NCBI GenBank assembly: GCA_946406115.1
Contig: OX291547.1
Location: forward strand, 11,661,001-11,725,000
Reading direction: 5' to 3'
DNA: 64,000 bases
Source of the DNA: Apoda limacodes
Taxonomy: Eukaryota; Arthropoda; Insecta; Lepidoptera; Limacodidae
In this document: piece after piece, positions 1-12,400 of the stretch
How the letters are laid out: every line of letters starts with the position of its first letter
How positions within the stretch are numbered: position 1 is the first letter of the stretch
Made by a program: the position numbers and the translations under genes
Notes under the pieces: model-generated
Seen by the model: the letters and a program-made list of their open reading frames with translations, nothing else
Told to the model about the DNA's origin: nothing
Databases searched by the model: none

Positions 1-531
1 AGCGGTCATCGTTTCTGTGACAAATGTGGCTGTCACCGTAAAATTGTCAAAAAATATTAAAACCCTTCCATTTATGCAAACCTCGCAAGTACACAATAAA
101 TATTTACATCATCCCTGCCGTTTAGATCAGTGACACACCAAATGCAGCGCCATCTAACGGGTCCATTTGTAAATTCAAACCTTGCAGGGACCCACTGAAA
201 CGTAATCAAATAATAACATTAAAATCGTCCCCACTGTTTAAAAGATCAGTGACACTACGACTGCAGCGCCATCTACCGGGTCCAATTGTGTTTTCAAACC
301 TTGCCGGGACCCACTTGAACGGACCCAAAAAATATCATACAAACACACGTAAATAATTATACGTAGAAAAAACCCGACTTACACTTGACGTTTTCATGTA
401 GCCTATGTCCTTTCCCGGGACTCAGACTATCTCCATGCCAAATTTCATCTTAATCCGTACAGTGGTTTAAGCGTGAAGAGGTAACAGGATACAGACAGAG
501 TTACTTTCGCAGTTATAATATTAGTATGGAT
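1..531 (+). mobile_element. Helitron-like lepidopteran element with internal about 119-bp direct repeats
   Basis: The right end is TTATAATATTAGTATGGAT, the terminus shared by abundant non-autonomous lepidopteran elements. Inside are two units starting at GATCAGTGACAC (125) and GATCAGTGACACT (244), each carrying GCAGCGCCATCTA and AACCTTGC[A/C]GGGACCCACT. The left end is cut by the window edge. The same units recur inverted near 37080-37390. Confidence 0.7.
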
Positions 532-1859
532 AAAACTAACGGTGTTATCAATTTTACGGTGACATGGACAGCCCATTGCCATTTCAGCATGCTAAGTAAT
601 CCTAATGGTTCTGTGACTCTAGTTTACTATTAGTTCAACTCATTGCGGATCCAATCTCCAAGGAAAACTCCATGCTATGCCTTCCCTTTTACCACAGCAA
701 GCATTAAGCAATTTTGCTTTGCAAAGTTGTGCACCAAATTTCATCACGGGCAGGGCGCAATAATTAAAAATACTGTAGGCCGTGGTCTGTCACAGATGCG
801 AGAAGCGTGAGCTGACGCTGGACGTCGTTTCCAGCACCGGGTTGACGTCACATCAATGGTCACGTTGGAAGTGTCAAAACCCGCAGGCATCGCCTGACAA
901 TTTTTTCATAGTCCATAAAGGCAAGACACAAAAGATTAATTATACTCTTCCATCTTCAGTTTAATCTGCCTCATTGTGTAGATATGTTCTTTCTATGGTG
1001 CAGTAAGTTTCCCGAAAACCAGCATAGCAAGTAGTTGGAATTCGGTTAAGGCAAGAAGATTGCCAATCTATTCGTGATGGATGGCCATTGAAAACAGCTT
1101 ACCGACGTGGGTTACAAGCGAGATCAATTGTAATTGTGGATGTATGGCCTCTTAGGCCCAAAACAGACTGTGAAACGCATCTGTAACGAAACCCTTTTGA
1201 AATTATTGGTTTGAAACTATTTTAAGACGTTATCCACACACGGCGCAACCTAAATTGTACCACAATGTGATGAAATTATCACAATCATTTCAGTTTCTTT
1301 GAGAACAGACGTGTATAGAATGTCTAGCTCAAGTGATGAAGTAGTTGTATACTTTATCAGTGTCAGTTCTGCTTGAGTAGCTTGATAGTGTTGTATTGTA
1401 CAAGCAAGGATACTTCTCAACGTCTAACACAAATTAAATATTTTTATTTTCGTGATCAGCCATTTTGTTGCATCGAAAGAAACCGCGAAACGATGAAAGG
1501 CAAACACGAGTTGCCTGCACGCCGGTTTCAATGCGACTGATTTGCAACGCGTTTTGAACTGGTTCCAAACTGGTTGCGTCTTGCGCGGTCTCTCAAAAGA
1601 GTCCATGGCATGAACTCAAATAAAACTCAAAAGTAACTAGGAGTTGCAGTTTCGTCGCTTTTGCGTTTCACCATGTGTTCTAGGCCTTAATGTACGAACT
1701 GAGTAGACAAGCATGCAGCGAGATGGGCAATGTTGCCTTGGCGCCGTTCGGCCGGCACTACGGCCACCTTAGTTGCATGTGTTTAACATAAACGCTGTAC
1801 GCACCGGCCTGCGGGTCGCTAGGAACTCAGTCCGTAAGCTTTAGGTTCGGCAACGAAAA
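532..1859. other. No gene recognised downstream of LpR
   Basis: Open frames at 782-964 and 1424-1606 are short and match nothing I recognise. A GC-richer stretch lies near 1730-1850. I see no other gene or clear repeat. Confidence 0.4.
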
Positions 1860-2937
1860 CAAACAAAATTAAACACATTTTACATTTATTTTACAGACGA
1901 TATTTACACAATAATTGGAGTGATCACACTTATTTACCTAGATGTATGAAATGTGCATAAGTAGTATAATTATGTAATTGAATTACATTGCAAATAGGTT
2001 TATATTATTTAACGATTTGGCAGGATTTTGCTTTACAAAGTCTCATTCCAAATATTAAAATAGGCAATTAAATATGATAACAATAAAATCTCAGCTTGTT
2101 GGATGCTAAAACACAACCTTCGAATAAAAATAACACATTTTTAACATTTAAGTAGTTATATAAAAATTGTATTGAAACAAAGAACATGCATTATAAAAAA
2201 AAACATGTTATTTTTGGTGTGTAAAATTTTTGTAGCAAATTAAGGTTGGCACATAAAATGTTTCATAGCCTTTTTTAGCTACTAACCTATATTTCCTAAT
2301 AATGTCAATAAATAAATTTCTTAACAATAATAATATATGCACGATAAGTAATTTTACCAGTACTTATCATTTAGTAAGTTTAATGAAAATGTGTATAGTT
2401 GTAAATGTTTTTACAATGATTAAAAAACTTTTGTAAAATTTAATAAGTACACTGCAATTGTAAAAAGTTAAAATTTGCTTTAAATTCATTTGATCAATTT
2501 AGACAAGTATAAAACAGTTGTTACTATCCTTAACTAAAAAAAGAAGTAGAATTAAAATGTAAAATTTACTCAAGTATATCAATAGTTGCATGCACCAGGC
2601 ATATATTCGATAATTTTCTACTCACAGTCTAAAAAAAACCAACGGATACATACCAGCTACCTTCCAGCTAATCCATAAATATTTTAAATACAAAACTTTT
2701 TTCAAAGTACCGTAATATGAATCACTTGATTTTTACAGTGAAGGAACACAGTCACACAAATTCAATTTCAATTTTATTAAAGATATGTTCCACATTTTAC
2801 AAACTGCACCCATTATTGTACATTAACAAAGGTTATTATTGACTGGATTTATAATTAAGTTTGAAATGGGAAGAGGAAACACTTCCTCAAAGAAATCGAG
2901 ACACCAGCACTAAGTGGAACATACTTGTTTACAATCT

Positions 2938-3105
2938 CTTGCATATCATTAAATGTTGGCCAATGACCAATATTCTAGGTATTGCATACTACCAAACGTT
3001 GGCCAATGACCAATTTTATAGTTACTGCATACTGTCGAAAGTTAGCCAATGACCAATATTATAGGTATTGCATATTAAAAAACATTGGCCAATGACCAAA
3101 AATTT
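2938..3105. repeat. 43-bp tandem repeat behind the LpR stop codon
   Basis: The block TTGGCCAATGACCAA (or a one-base variant) starts at 2956, 2999, 3042 and 3085, so the period is exactly 43 bp. The rest of the unit, with ATTGCATACT, is also repeated and degrades gradually. A partial unit precedes the first copy. Each core contains the palindrome TTGGCCAA or a one-base variant, and a CCAAT box on one strand. Confidence 0.9.
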
Positions 3106-3178
3106 TATGTATATTTCTTTTGTTTACATTGCTTGTGATTTATGAATGATAAATATGAAACACTTCTTCAATCACCAA

Positions 3179-3184
3179 TTTATT
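3179..3184 (-). terminator. Candidate LpR polyadenylation signal AATAAA
   Basis: An AATAAA hexamer about 215 bases after the stop codon on the minus strand. It is the first of several, so the real 3' end could be farther out. Confidence 0.3.
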
Positions 3185-3396
3185 CAGAATTTTGAGATCC
3201 GTTGCCGCGCGAGGTATGAGCGTGTATTGAACTTTGTTCTAATAAGCCTCACTTTTTCACTGCACTAATGCTAAATAAATTTTAGATTTCACTACTTGGC
3301 TAGTTCCAATCACTGGCTCATACTATATAAGTATCACATCTCCTTCTTTTTCTTTTAATGTTTAATGACAAAATGTTTTTACTGCCTGTCCTTGCA

Positions 3397-3441
3397 CTAT
3401 ACAAACTCGTTAGTACCCGGCGTATTGAGAGGTTCTTGAGC
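3397..3441 (-). CDS. LpR: LpR exon 16: C-terminal 14 residues and stop
   Basis: The last coding segment, 45 bp including TAG. It encodes [14 protein letters not shown], joined in phase 0 to exon 15. The acceptor is TTTATTTTTCAG. It was found by looking for a phase-0 acceptor downstream of exon 15. The sequence fits the conserved short tail end of insect lipophorin receptors. The exon continues into the 3' UTR. Confidence 0.88.
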   Translation of the reverse strand, partial: AQEPLNTPGTNEFV

Positions 3442-6400
3442 CTGAAAAATAAAACATTTATTTATTAAAACAGTTAAGGTCTGTTAATGACGACAACTTT
3501 TATAGGGCCTCTACTACGAACTTTGAACTTATCATTCGAAATTATATGCTTGTAATTTGATCATTTTTACATCCTTCCGTGAGTAAAGTCGACCTTTCCA
3601 CGCTTCTCTAATAGCCGCCAGCAAAGTTGTATGAAATTTCAATGCTAGTAAGTTTTAACCACTAGCAATTTCCCTCGAAAATCCATTATTGTAATTTAGT
3701 TTCAAAAATAGTCAGATTAAAAAAAAAACAAATTTTATAAAGACCTTCCGCCTCGGCCTTTATTTCAGCTTGTACATCAAGGGCTGCAATGCTGACTGCG
3801 CTGTGATGGACTCGAGTTACGCTACACCGCGCTTTTTCGGCCATTATCAGCGCTGCCAGCAACGCATTTATTACAGACCGCGGCAGTAATGTATACTATA
3901 GATGCAGAACTCTCTATTTTCTTTTAATTTTATGTGAATAAGTGCTTCTTATTAACTTCATTGCATGCATAGGTAAAAAAAAGCTGACTAAATTAGATTT
4001 AAATGAAACTTTATGTGCAAGCATTGCTGATAATTTGAATAATTCGTATGTTTGCAAAAAAAGATAATCAGATACTAATTTAATAAAAATAAAGAATAAA
4101 TTAATTAAAGTTAAAAAAAAAAATCGAACTACATGTAAATGTCTAACGATTCTATCAACACAAATAAATGATACCAAGTGGGAAAAAATAGAAGTTAATA
4201 TTTTTTATACCTAAAACTTACCATTTAATATAGCCCTCGCATGTTTATGCATGGAAAACAAAATTCTCGGCAGTAATATAATCTTTGAGAGCTTAGCTAT
4301 GGCCAAGCAATACAAAATTATATATGCTAATTCCAAAATATACTATGTACAGCATTATACAACCACAAATTGTAATTTAGCAACTATCATTTTAATACTG
4401 ATGCGGTAAAAATGTTGGCACATTTGAATTGCCACAATACTTACACCTAAACAAATATTCTGCTAACAAATTAACTTAGAATAAGTCTCAATAAATACAG
4501 CTCTAAGTACATCAATTTTAAAACTTAGGCAGACCTTAATCCTAAACAAGTTGCTATTTACAAGGTAATTTGGCCTTCATTCTGGGGTCTTACTTTAACT
4601 TTTAAAAATATTTTAAAAACATTCGAAATAAATTTAAAAAAATTATCTAATACATCCACTTATGTCTAATTGGCTCTTGAGAAGGGCAGGGACTTATTTT
4701 TGAGACTTATCTCAAGCTGTTTTGTATATTGAGCGTACATTCCATAGCAGTAAGGGCTCTTACCTCTTCCCCCACTGTGCTGAGGTACAATTTGTTTCCC
4801 GGTGCGTACCCATTCTTCTCGAGGGCAAATTGATCTTCTGTCGTCTTGCGATACACGGGGTTATCGAAGTTCATTGATGTGACATTCCGGTGCACGTAGT
4901 GCCGGTACAAAACCACCGCAATCTGTAAAATAAACATAAAAAAAATTAACATCAAAAATTTATTAAAAGACCCTAAATAACAAATCACAATACATTTAGG
5001 CATTTCCGAAAACAATTATTTCTTTGAAAAGATTACCATGAACATTAAAGCCACCTTCGAATTACAATACAACCTTCATGTTTTTGTTTTATACCACTAA
5101 GGTGGCAAACAAACTTGCGATCCGCCTGATGCTAAGCGGTCACCGCAGCCTATGGACGCTTGCAACACCTGGGTCATCACTTTCGCGTTTTCGACCCTTC
5201 AAAAATCTAATAACTTCTTTCTTGAACAACTACTAACTACACTCCTTAGAGAAAACCTTGGCAGTGAGCTCATTCCACACACTTAGCGTTTTCGGAAGAA
5301 AGTTTCTCTCCTGTATTTTAAGTAAATAATAGTATTTGCAATTTGTTGAAATTAGTAAAAAGGCCGACATGACTCGCGATTACCTGCGGCTCCTCTTGCA
5401 AACAAAATGCTACAGGAACTTTAACTAAGTAATTTGTTAAGTAAATGACTATGATAAGTGCAGCCTACGCATTATTTTGGCATGCAACAGAGATAAACAA
5501 CGAAAAATCCTTCAGGCTCGATTTTGCTTCATCAAAATTAGGTTTGCTTGAGTTTGTCTGTAATCCCATATTTATCGAAGTTTTTTATTATTTGCTGGCA
5601 TAATTAACAATTTTTTTCACTAATTTCTCTCTACTTAATTTATCTTCCAACCTAATACCTATTTTGCAAAACAAATTGTTCAAAACAAAAAATATATTAG
5701 TTTCTTTGTATGTGATGTTTCAATAATTATTTCTAAATATTGAACTTTCTAGTTAATATTTTTTCTTGATTGAGGGCTGGAAAATTGCACTTATTGTATC
5801 CACTATATCTATACTGTGTCCATGGCTAAAAACTTGGCCAACGAGGCCACAGCTTTAAACTAAAAAACAATCATATAGAGGACTCAAATTTTATAATAAG
5901 AAAAACTCAATAGAACTTAAATAATTAAATATTGATTTTCCTATTTCCTACTTACAATTAATGACTTCATGTGTTTGATTTATTGCAACTTAACAATTAT
6001 ATTGTTACACAATATAATAAATATAGGTACTACAAGTACCTATATTCTAACCTACGCACTGTGCGTGGTAAGGGGAACTTGCTATTCTGTAGGTACATTT
6101 ATGAACAAAAAGGCAGTTAAAGGGGACTTCAGCGAATTGACATCAATCAAGAGGTGACTGCCTGTGTAATCATGTGCAATTAAGGACTGGCAGTCGATAC
6201 GATATCAATAGCTATCGTTTTCCACTTCATTGGCAAGGTCATTTAAATTAGACGCATAGTTTCTGAAATAATCTAGTGTGCGTGTTAGCCCACTCAAGAA
6301 GAATCTGCTCTTTAGCCAAAGTTCGTCGTGTTTATTTCGTCGCAAGCAAACAGCAAATGTTCAAATGGAAAGAAGAACAAAATTAACGTGTTTCGAACAG

Positions 6401-9400
6401 TAAAAATTTTGGAAATATCAGAGAACTTTATTATTCAAATTAAAAGACATTTGAAATTTTATCTTAGGTAAATTTGAAACAGATTTTTTCCATACAATCT
6501 TCGATGCACGAAATATCCGTAACTATAGAAATCTTGTTGCTTACAATGAGTTATTATCTACTTATTTATGATTTTCGCACAATGCATATTCATTCATAAA
6601 GTGCCAGTGAATTATGAAATATTATGAGTTTTTGTTGATTTCATACATTTATTAAATTCAATAAATTCTTTCAGTAATAATTTATTTATTTGCATTTTAT
6701 AGATGATTAGGTACGTTTATGGACGTTTTGCGACTATGGTAAATAGCGCTTTATGACAATAACACATTTTGAGTAACGAAATGTCTATAGTTAAGAATAT
6801 TGAGTGTAATACAGTTTATATGAAAAAAAATGTTCGCCTGCACCATAAACATGTATGGTGCTTAAATATGCATAGTAGAGAGAACTGAAAGGTTAAAAGA
6901 AATATGACAGAAGACGATGATTTTGATTCTTTTAAAATGGTTTACTGTTTTTTCCGGTACATTTTGCATTTCTTTCTGCCACATAACTAAAAAATTTAAA
7001 TAAATTTAGCTAATGATTATTTTATGACTAAGTATATAAGAATATTACCTGCATAAAAAAATAAAATTACACTAAAAACGCTACTAGGTAAATGATGATG
7101 ACTGAAGATTTTTAAAAATCCATTTTATATTTAGTTAGCTTGTGCTAACTTTAAACTTTAACTTATGTGTATGTCATAAGGATTGACGAAAATATGACAT
7201 TTTAAATTTTAGTTACTATATGAATACTCAACCAGCAGCAGTTTAGTGTGTAGGTACACATAAAATATAACATTTCGTAATCTTACTCTAGATTTTATGA
7301 TCTTATTTTAAGCAATTTATATGCGATCATCCTAGAAAATCTGTCCTGTTTCATATTTAAAATGCAAGCATGTTTTTATAGTATAGCGGTTTTAATCACC
7401 AGAATGGGATAAATAGGTGTCTTAATCATGTGAGAGACTGCCTCTTTGTACCAACCACATAAGTCCTGAGCGACAGGTAGTGAGCCCATAGCATAGCTTT
7501 ATAAGTTCCATAAGTCGTAAATTACCTATTTTAGAGTAAGGAGTGGTGAATACTAGACACAAAATATTTAAAAACAAATAACTTAACTATAAAATAATTT
7601 CTGTACATATCACACAGCGCCATTTGGTCTTAAACTAAGAAAAGCTTGTATTATGTAAAACCGACAATGGACACTATTACTTGGATACTTTTTTTGTAAA
7701 TACATACATATTATACATAAATACACCCAGACTAACGACAAACACAAATGTTTATCACATAAGTGTTTGTCAAGTGCGGGAATCAAACCCACACCCTTTA
7801 CACAGCAGCCGGCTACGTTACTAACTACGCTGCGAGGGAGTCAACTATAAAGAGTATGTCAGAACTGGACAGGGATTTACATACACACAATAGCAAAAAA
7901 AAGACATCCATATTGGAAGCCCAATGACAGCATTGAAAACGACTAACCAAAGTCAAAATATATATAGTAAATATAGTTCATATTAATAAAAAAATCTAAG
8001 TCATAGTTTTACCATGACTAAGATAAAAAAATATCGACGAAATATCTCACAACCAAATCTAAGAATAGATTTCCACAAAGCAATAATGACAACACAACAA
8101 CCTGGCTTCACTGTCCTCATTTCTCGGCAAGCTAATTACGACATTCGATGCGAAAGACAAATACATTGTTCACATATGACACTTGATTGTAAGAGCGGAA
8201 ATGGTGTTACTCTCACTTTCGGAAAATCACAAGTTGTGGGAATTTTATATTCGACGAATAAAATGGATCCTACTATCTTACATGATTACAATTCATAATA
8301 TGAATTGGCTTCAAAGTCATTTTTAATCAAAAATTTAAATAAGAGGTAGGTAATTGGCATAAGTTATGGATAATTATTTTATTCTATCAATATTTTTAAG
8401 TATACAGTGGCCTCTATTACAGTATCTTGTGATTTCCAAGGCCTTGACATTAGTTGATAAGATTTCATTAACAGGATGGTTGACTGATATCAAATTTAAA
8501 TACAGTTCAAACGAAATAGAAAGTGAGACTGAGATTAATATCATCAGTTGTAGTAATAGGTTCTTTATTAAAATTCTTTTAAGATTAACAGGCATTGTTG
8601 ATAAAAAATGAAAAAGAAATATTTATATACATCTTTGAAAGATCCTAATCTTTTAATATTTTGATGCTGTTTTTTGTGTGATTTTCGAGTTTAACAAAAT
8701 ATTGGAAGATCAAAACCTTACAAATAATATGGCAAGAATTCCGTACCTATATAACACACATATGTAGGTTGTGGACCTACAGTGACCTGTAGTTTCAGAT
8801 AAACTTTCTCCCGCGAACGCTAGGTTGTGGAATGAGCTCCCTGCCAAGGTTTTCTCTAAGGACTACAGTATGGGGTTGTTCAGGAAAGAAGTTATTTCTC
8901 AAGGGTCGGCAACGCGCGATTGAAACCTCAGGTGTCGCCAGCGTCCATAGGCTGCGCTAACCGCTTACTAAAAGGCGGACGCATGCTTGTTTGCCACCTT
9001 AGTGGTATAACAACCTATTCCAAGTGTTGCAGTTTTGTGTGTTTGTCTCTATTTTATTTTTAATAATGACTTTAATAGCATATCTTGTCTGTCTAGTGTC
9101 TGGATTTAACTATGATTATTACCATTTATCACCTCCTGACCTTTTTCTTTCCCAACAGTCGCTATTTTTGTTTTAGTTGCGTGCCAGACCTTATTGGTTT
9201 AATTTTAATAATTTAATAAGATTCGACCAATGCTTATCTGGCGTTCGTTTAGGTTCCAGATTAACCTTTTATAAACCTGATTGTTTTAGCCTAAGTCTAA
9301 ACCCAATGTTTATATCTTTTGGCTATTATCATCATTAAGCTCCAATTAATGATTTCCTATCAGACACACATTCAGACCTTGATACAAAACAAACCATATC

Positions 9401-12400
9401 ACAATTCTTTTAATTCAATTAAAAAACCCGCATCACAATCGGTCAAACCGTTAAAGAGCTAGGAAGTCACTAACTGAAATGAGAACCAAATATTTAAACT
9501 TATGACACCCTCTTTAATGAATAATATATTAAACTTACCAGGGCTCCTAATATAATAACACCAGAAATTACTGCTACTACGATGCCAGCGACAACACCCG
9601 CGTTGCGGCCACTACTTGAGATTTCTGTGCCAATTTTAGGGGGCTCTGGAACACCTGAAAAGGAGACAAAGATTTCATGAGCAATTTTATTAAAAAATAT
9701 TTTATAACTGTGCTATATTGAATGATAAACTGATAATTAAATATGGATGTGTAAAAAATTTCATAATTTCATTATATTCATACAAAATACTTGCTTACAA
9801 TACTTGTTTACAAACTGATAATAATAATTACAGAGAAGAAATAAAATAAAAAGGTTATTGTTTGTTGGGGCATAAGTTATTTACGTAAAATAGCATAACA
9901 AACCTCCACCTTGTAAAGAAGAAGTGGTTAGCAGTAAGCACTCAGGATTAAATGTTAAAATTATTAACACACATTTAATTTACTAACGTTTTATATACCT
10001 AATTAATTCCGTTTCATAATTGTCACAATCAAATCTGTTATAACATACGATATTGTTATTCACTTTGGGGCAGAGAGATATGAAAGAATGTAGTAAAAAT
10101 TTAGTTTGTTAAGATTACGTTTACTTATAAGTTTTTATTACGTGTTTTTTTTTACTAGTCTTATCTATCATTCATTGATTGCTACATTACTGAATATAAT
10201 AAGATTTTAAAAGCTATGATTTTCATTATCATTACATATAAGTAAATATTTTTGGACATTACACACAGCATCATCTGGCCCCAAAGCAAGTAAAGCTTGT
10301 GTTATGGGTACCAGACAATGGATCCAAATACATAAATATTTCTTTTTTTTGTAAATACATACATATGTAATGATAATTTTAATTACTGGGGCTAATTTTG
10401 ATCGTTCAGAATTATTGCTATTTTAATGAGTAGACCTATACCAATAGATTTTTCTGAAAGAGGTAAAATATATGACAACAACTACTACTATTCCAATGCA
10501 TATTTAAAGATGGTACATCTTAAAATGTTATGGCCAGGTTTTGATAATTTTTCAATCATTGATTACTTACTGAAAGATCCGTTTTAAACACTAAAAGCTT
10601 AAATTATACCTACACAAAACAAAATTAAGTAGGTATTTAAATACATTTTTATTGAACCAATCATTCATGATATATCTTAGTTATGTAAACATTGACAATA
10701 GTAGTAACTGTTAGCATCTGTGGTTACTTGTGCTAAAGCACATTAAAATAATTGAGTAATAAATTGATTAACAAGGTACAGTTCTGTTGTCAAGATAAAT
10801 AAAAATGAATCAAGTTACTTGTAGTGATTTTATGATTGAATAATTAAGTTTTGATACTAGATACTTTCAACAAAGATATTTAGCCTTTTTAATGAAAGAA
10901 AATATCTATTTAAATAAAGACAAAATAACGAACTTAGATGATAAGTATTGACAATGATTTGTTACCCAACAATAAACACTTTTTAATGTCATTGATATAT
11001 CATGATGTTTTTACCATATTTTTCTAAATAATAAAAAAATCTTTAACTTTATTGTGAGTATGTATACTTCATCTGATTGCCAAGATTGATATGTGTTTAC
11101 CACACGCAAAATAAAGAGAAAAGGCTGTGGGTTACTTACTATATCTATTGTCTAAAATATTTTGAAGCATCTTAACTTTCTAAGACACTCAATAGTCTAA
11201 ACATTTTATTAAAAAAAAAAACAAAATAGGCAGGTTTTGTTTATGATAATCAGGACAAATGTTGTCTGTTAATATAGGTAAGTATGTACCTACATTTCAT
11301 TTAGTTCACATTACATTTTTAGGTATTACCACGTAGAAAAATATTCATACCTATTATTTCATACCTGTTATTGCAATCACAACACCTATTGTTTTATGGA
11401 TGTATAAGACCTTAATTAAATACCTATATTTTAAAGAAACTTACTTAAATAGTCTCTTTATTAATACTTTAGCATTTTATTTTATGTATCACTCAGATCA
11501 GGCCATAAAAGATAAAAATTAGGTATTTCCTTTGCAACAATTACAATAACCTACAATTGCAAACAACATAAAAGGACAGGAAGGGCAGGTTATTTAGTTT
11601 AAATACCCGTGACACCTAAAAAACGTTGCATCCAGTGTAAAGATAATGTAATGAATGATACAGTATCATCCTCATTGTTATTTTGAATTGTTAATGCAAG
11701 GCTTGAATTAAATTGACTATAAAAATGTCCTCAAATAGTCAAATAAAATGTGGTATTAAATGTCTAGTATGATGGTGTATTGTACGCTTTTAATACCAGT
11801 ATTGAAATTGTTTTAATTTTTATTTTTTTTACTGTAAAATGATTTATTTTGCCTATATGGTGCTAAATTGTAATCTGGCATAGCAAAAGACAAAAAAACT
11901 CAATTCAATTGAAGGAATCTACATGAATTTAATATTTGGCTAATATTTTCTTAAAAGGGTCATTAACAAATATGAAAATCAAGGTGTACCTAGTGAAACT
12001 AAGTAGAGTTTAACATGAAAATGGTAAAATCCTTTTTACAATTTCCTAAAAAAAGTTCCAAAACTTATTTACAAAAAAAGTAAAGAAGAAAAAATTATCA
12101 GAAAAGTTTTTTGTATTTCACTGATTTAAAGGTTCCATTTTTAGTGCTTTTTACTTTATACCTGAATAACATACATTAAAGTTTAATATTAAATATATGT
12201 ATTTGGGGTTTCTGCTACCACTTATGTGTTAAAACATTTTATAACAATGATTTGGAGGAATGTCGATGGATCCATGCGTTAATTATTGGATCCTTAATTA
12301 TGTTTAAATTCCAATTTTGACAATATGGTAGTGTACTGGCATATGATTTACAATTTAATTGATAATGAACAAAAGATTATTTTTTAAAAAACAAAATTTT

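Larger units (their letters stand above)
1860..3396 (-). other. Probable LpR 3' UTR and flank, extent unknown
   Basis: The sequence after the stop is very AT-rich and has no convincing open frame. Several AATAAA hexamers occur on the minus strand, the closest downstream of the stop at 3184-3179 and another at 2778-2773. Base composition changes near 1860, where the AT-rich block ends. That may mark the transcript end, but no cleavage site can be proven from sequence. Confidence 0.45.
4923..9538 (-). other. LpR intron between exons 14 and 15
   Basis: A 4.6-kb intron. It contains two CR1-like LINE 3' ends (5092-5310 and 8811-9011) in opposite orientations and a full-length tRNA-type SINE (7598-7844). 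An open frame at 8014-8298 on the plus strand has no recognisable features and is probably chance. Confidence 0.8.

Noticed and set aside
2938..3105. CRISPR-like regular repeats
   Set aside because: The period is constant but the spacers are themselves related copies of the same unit, and the DNA is eukaryotic. It is a minisatellite.
8014..8298. 94-codon plus-strand open frame
   Set aside because: No recognised motif, no splice or regulatory context, and it lies in an LpR intron; likely chance.
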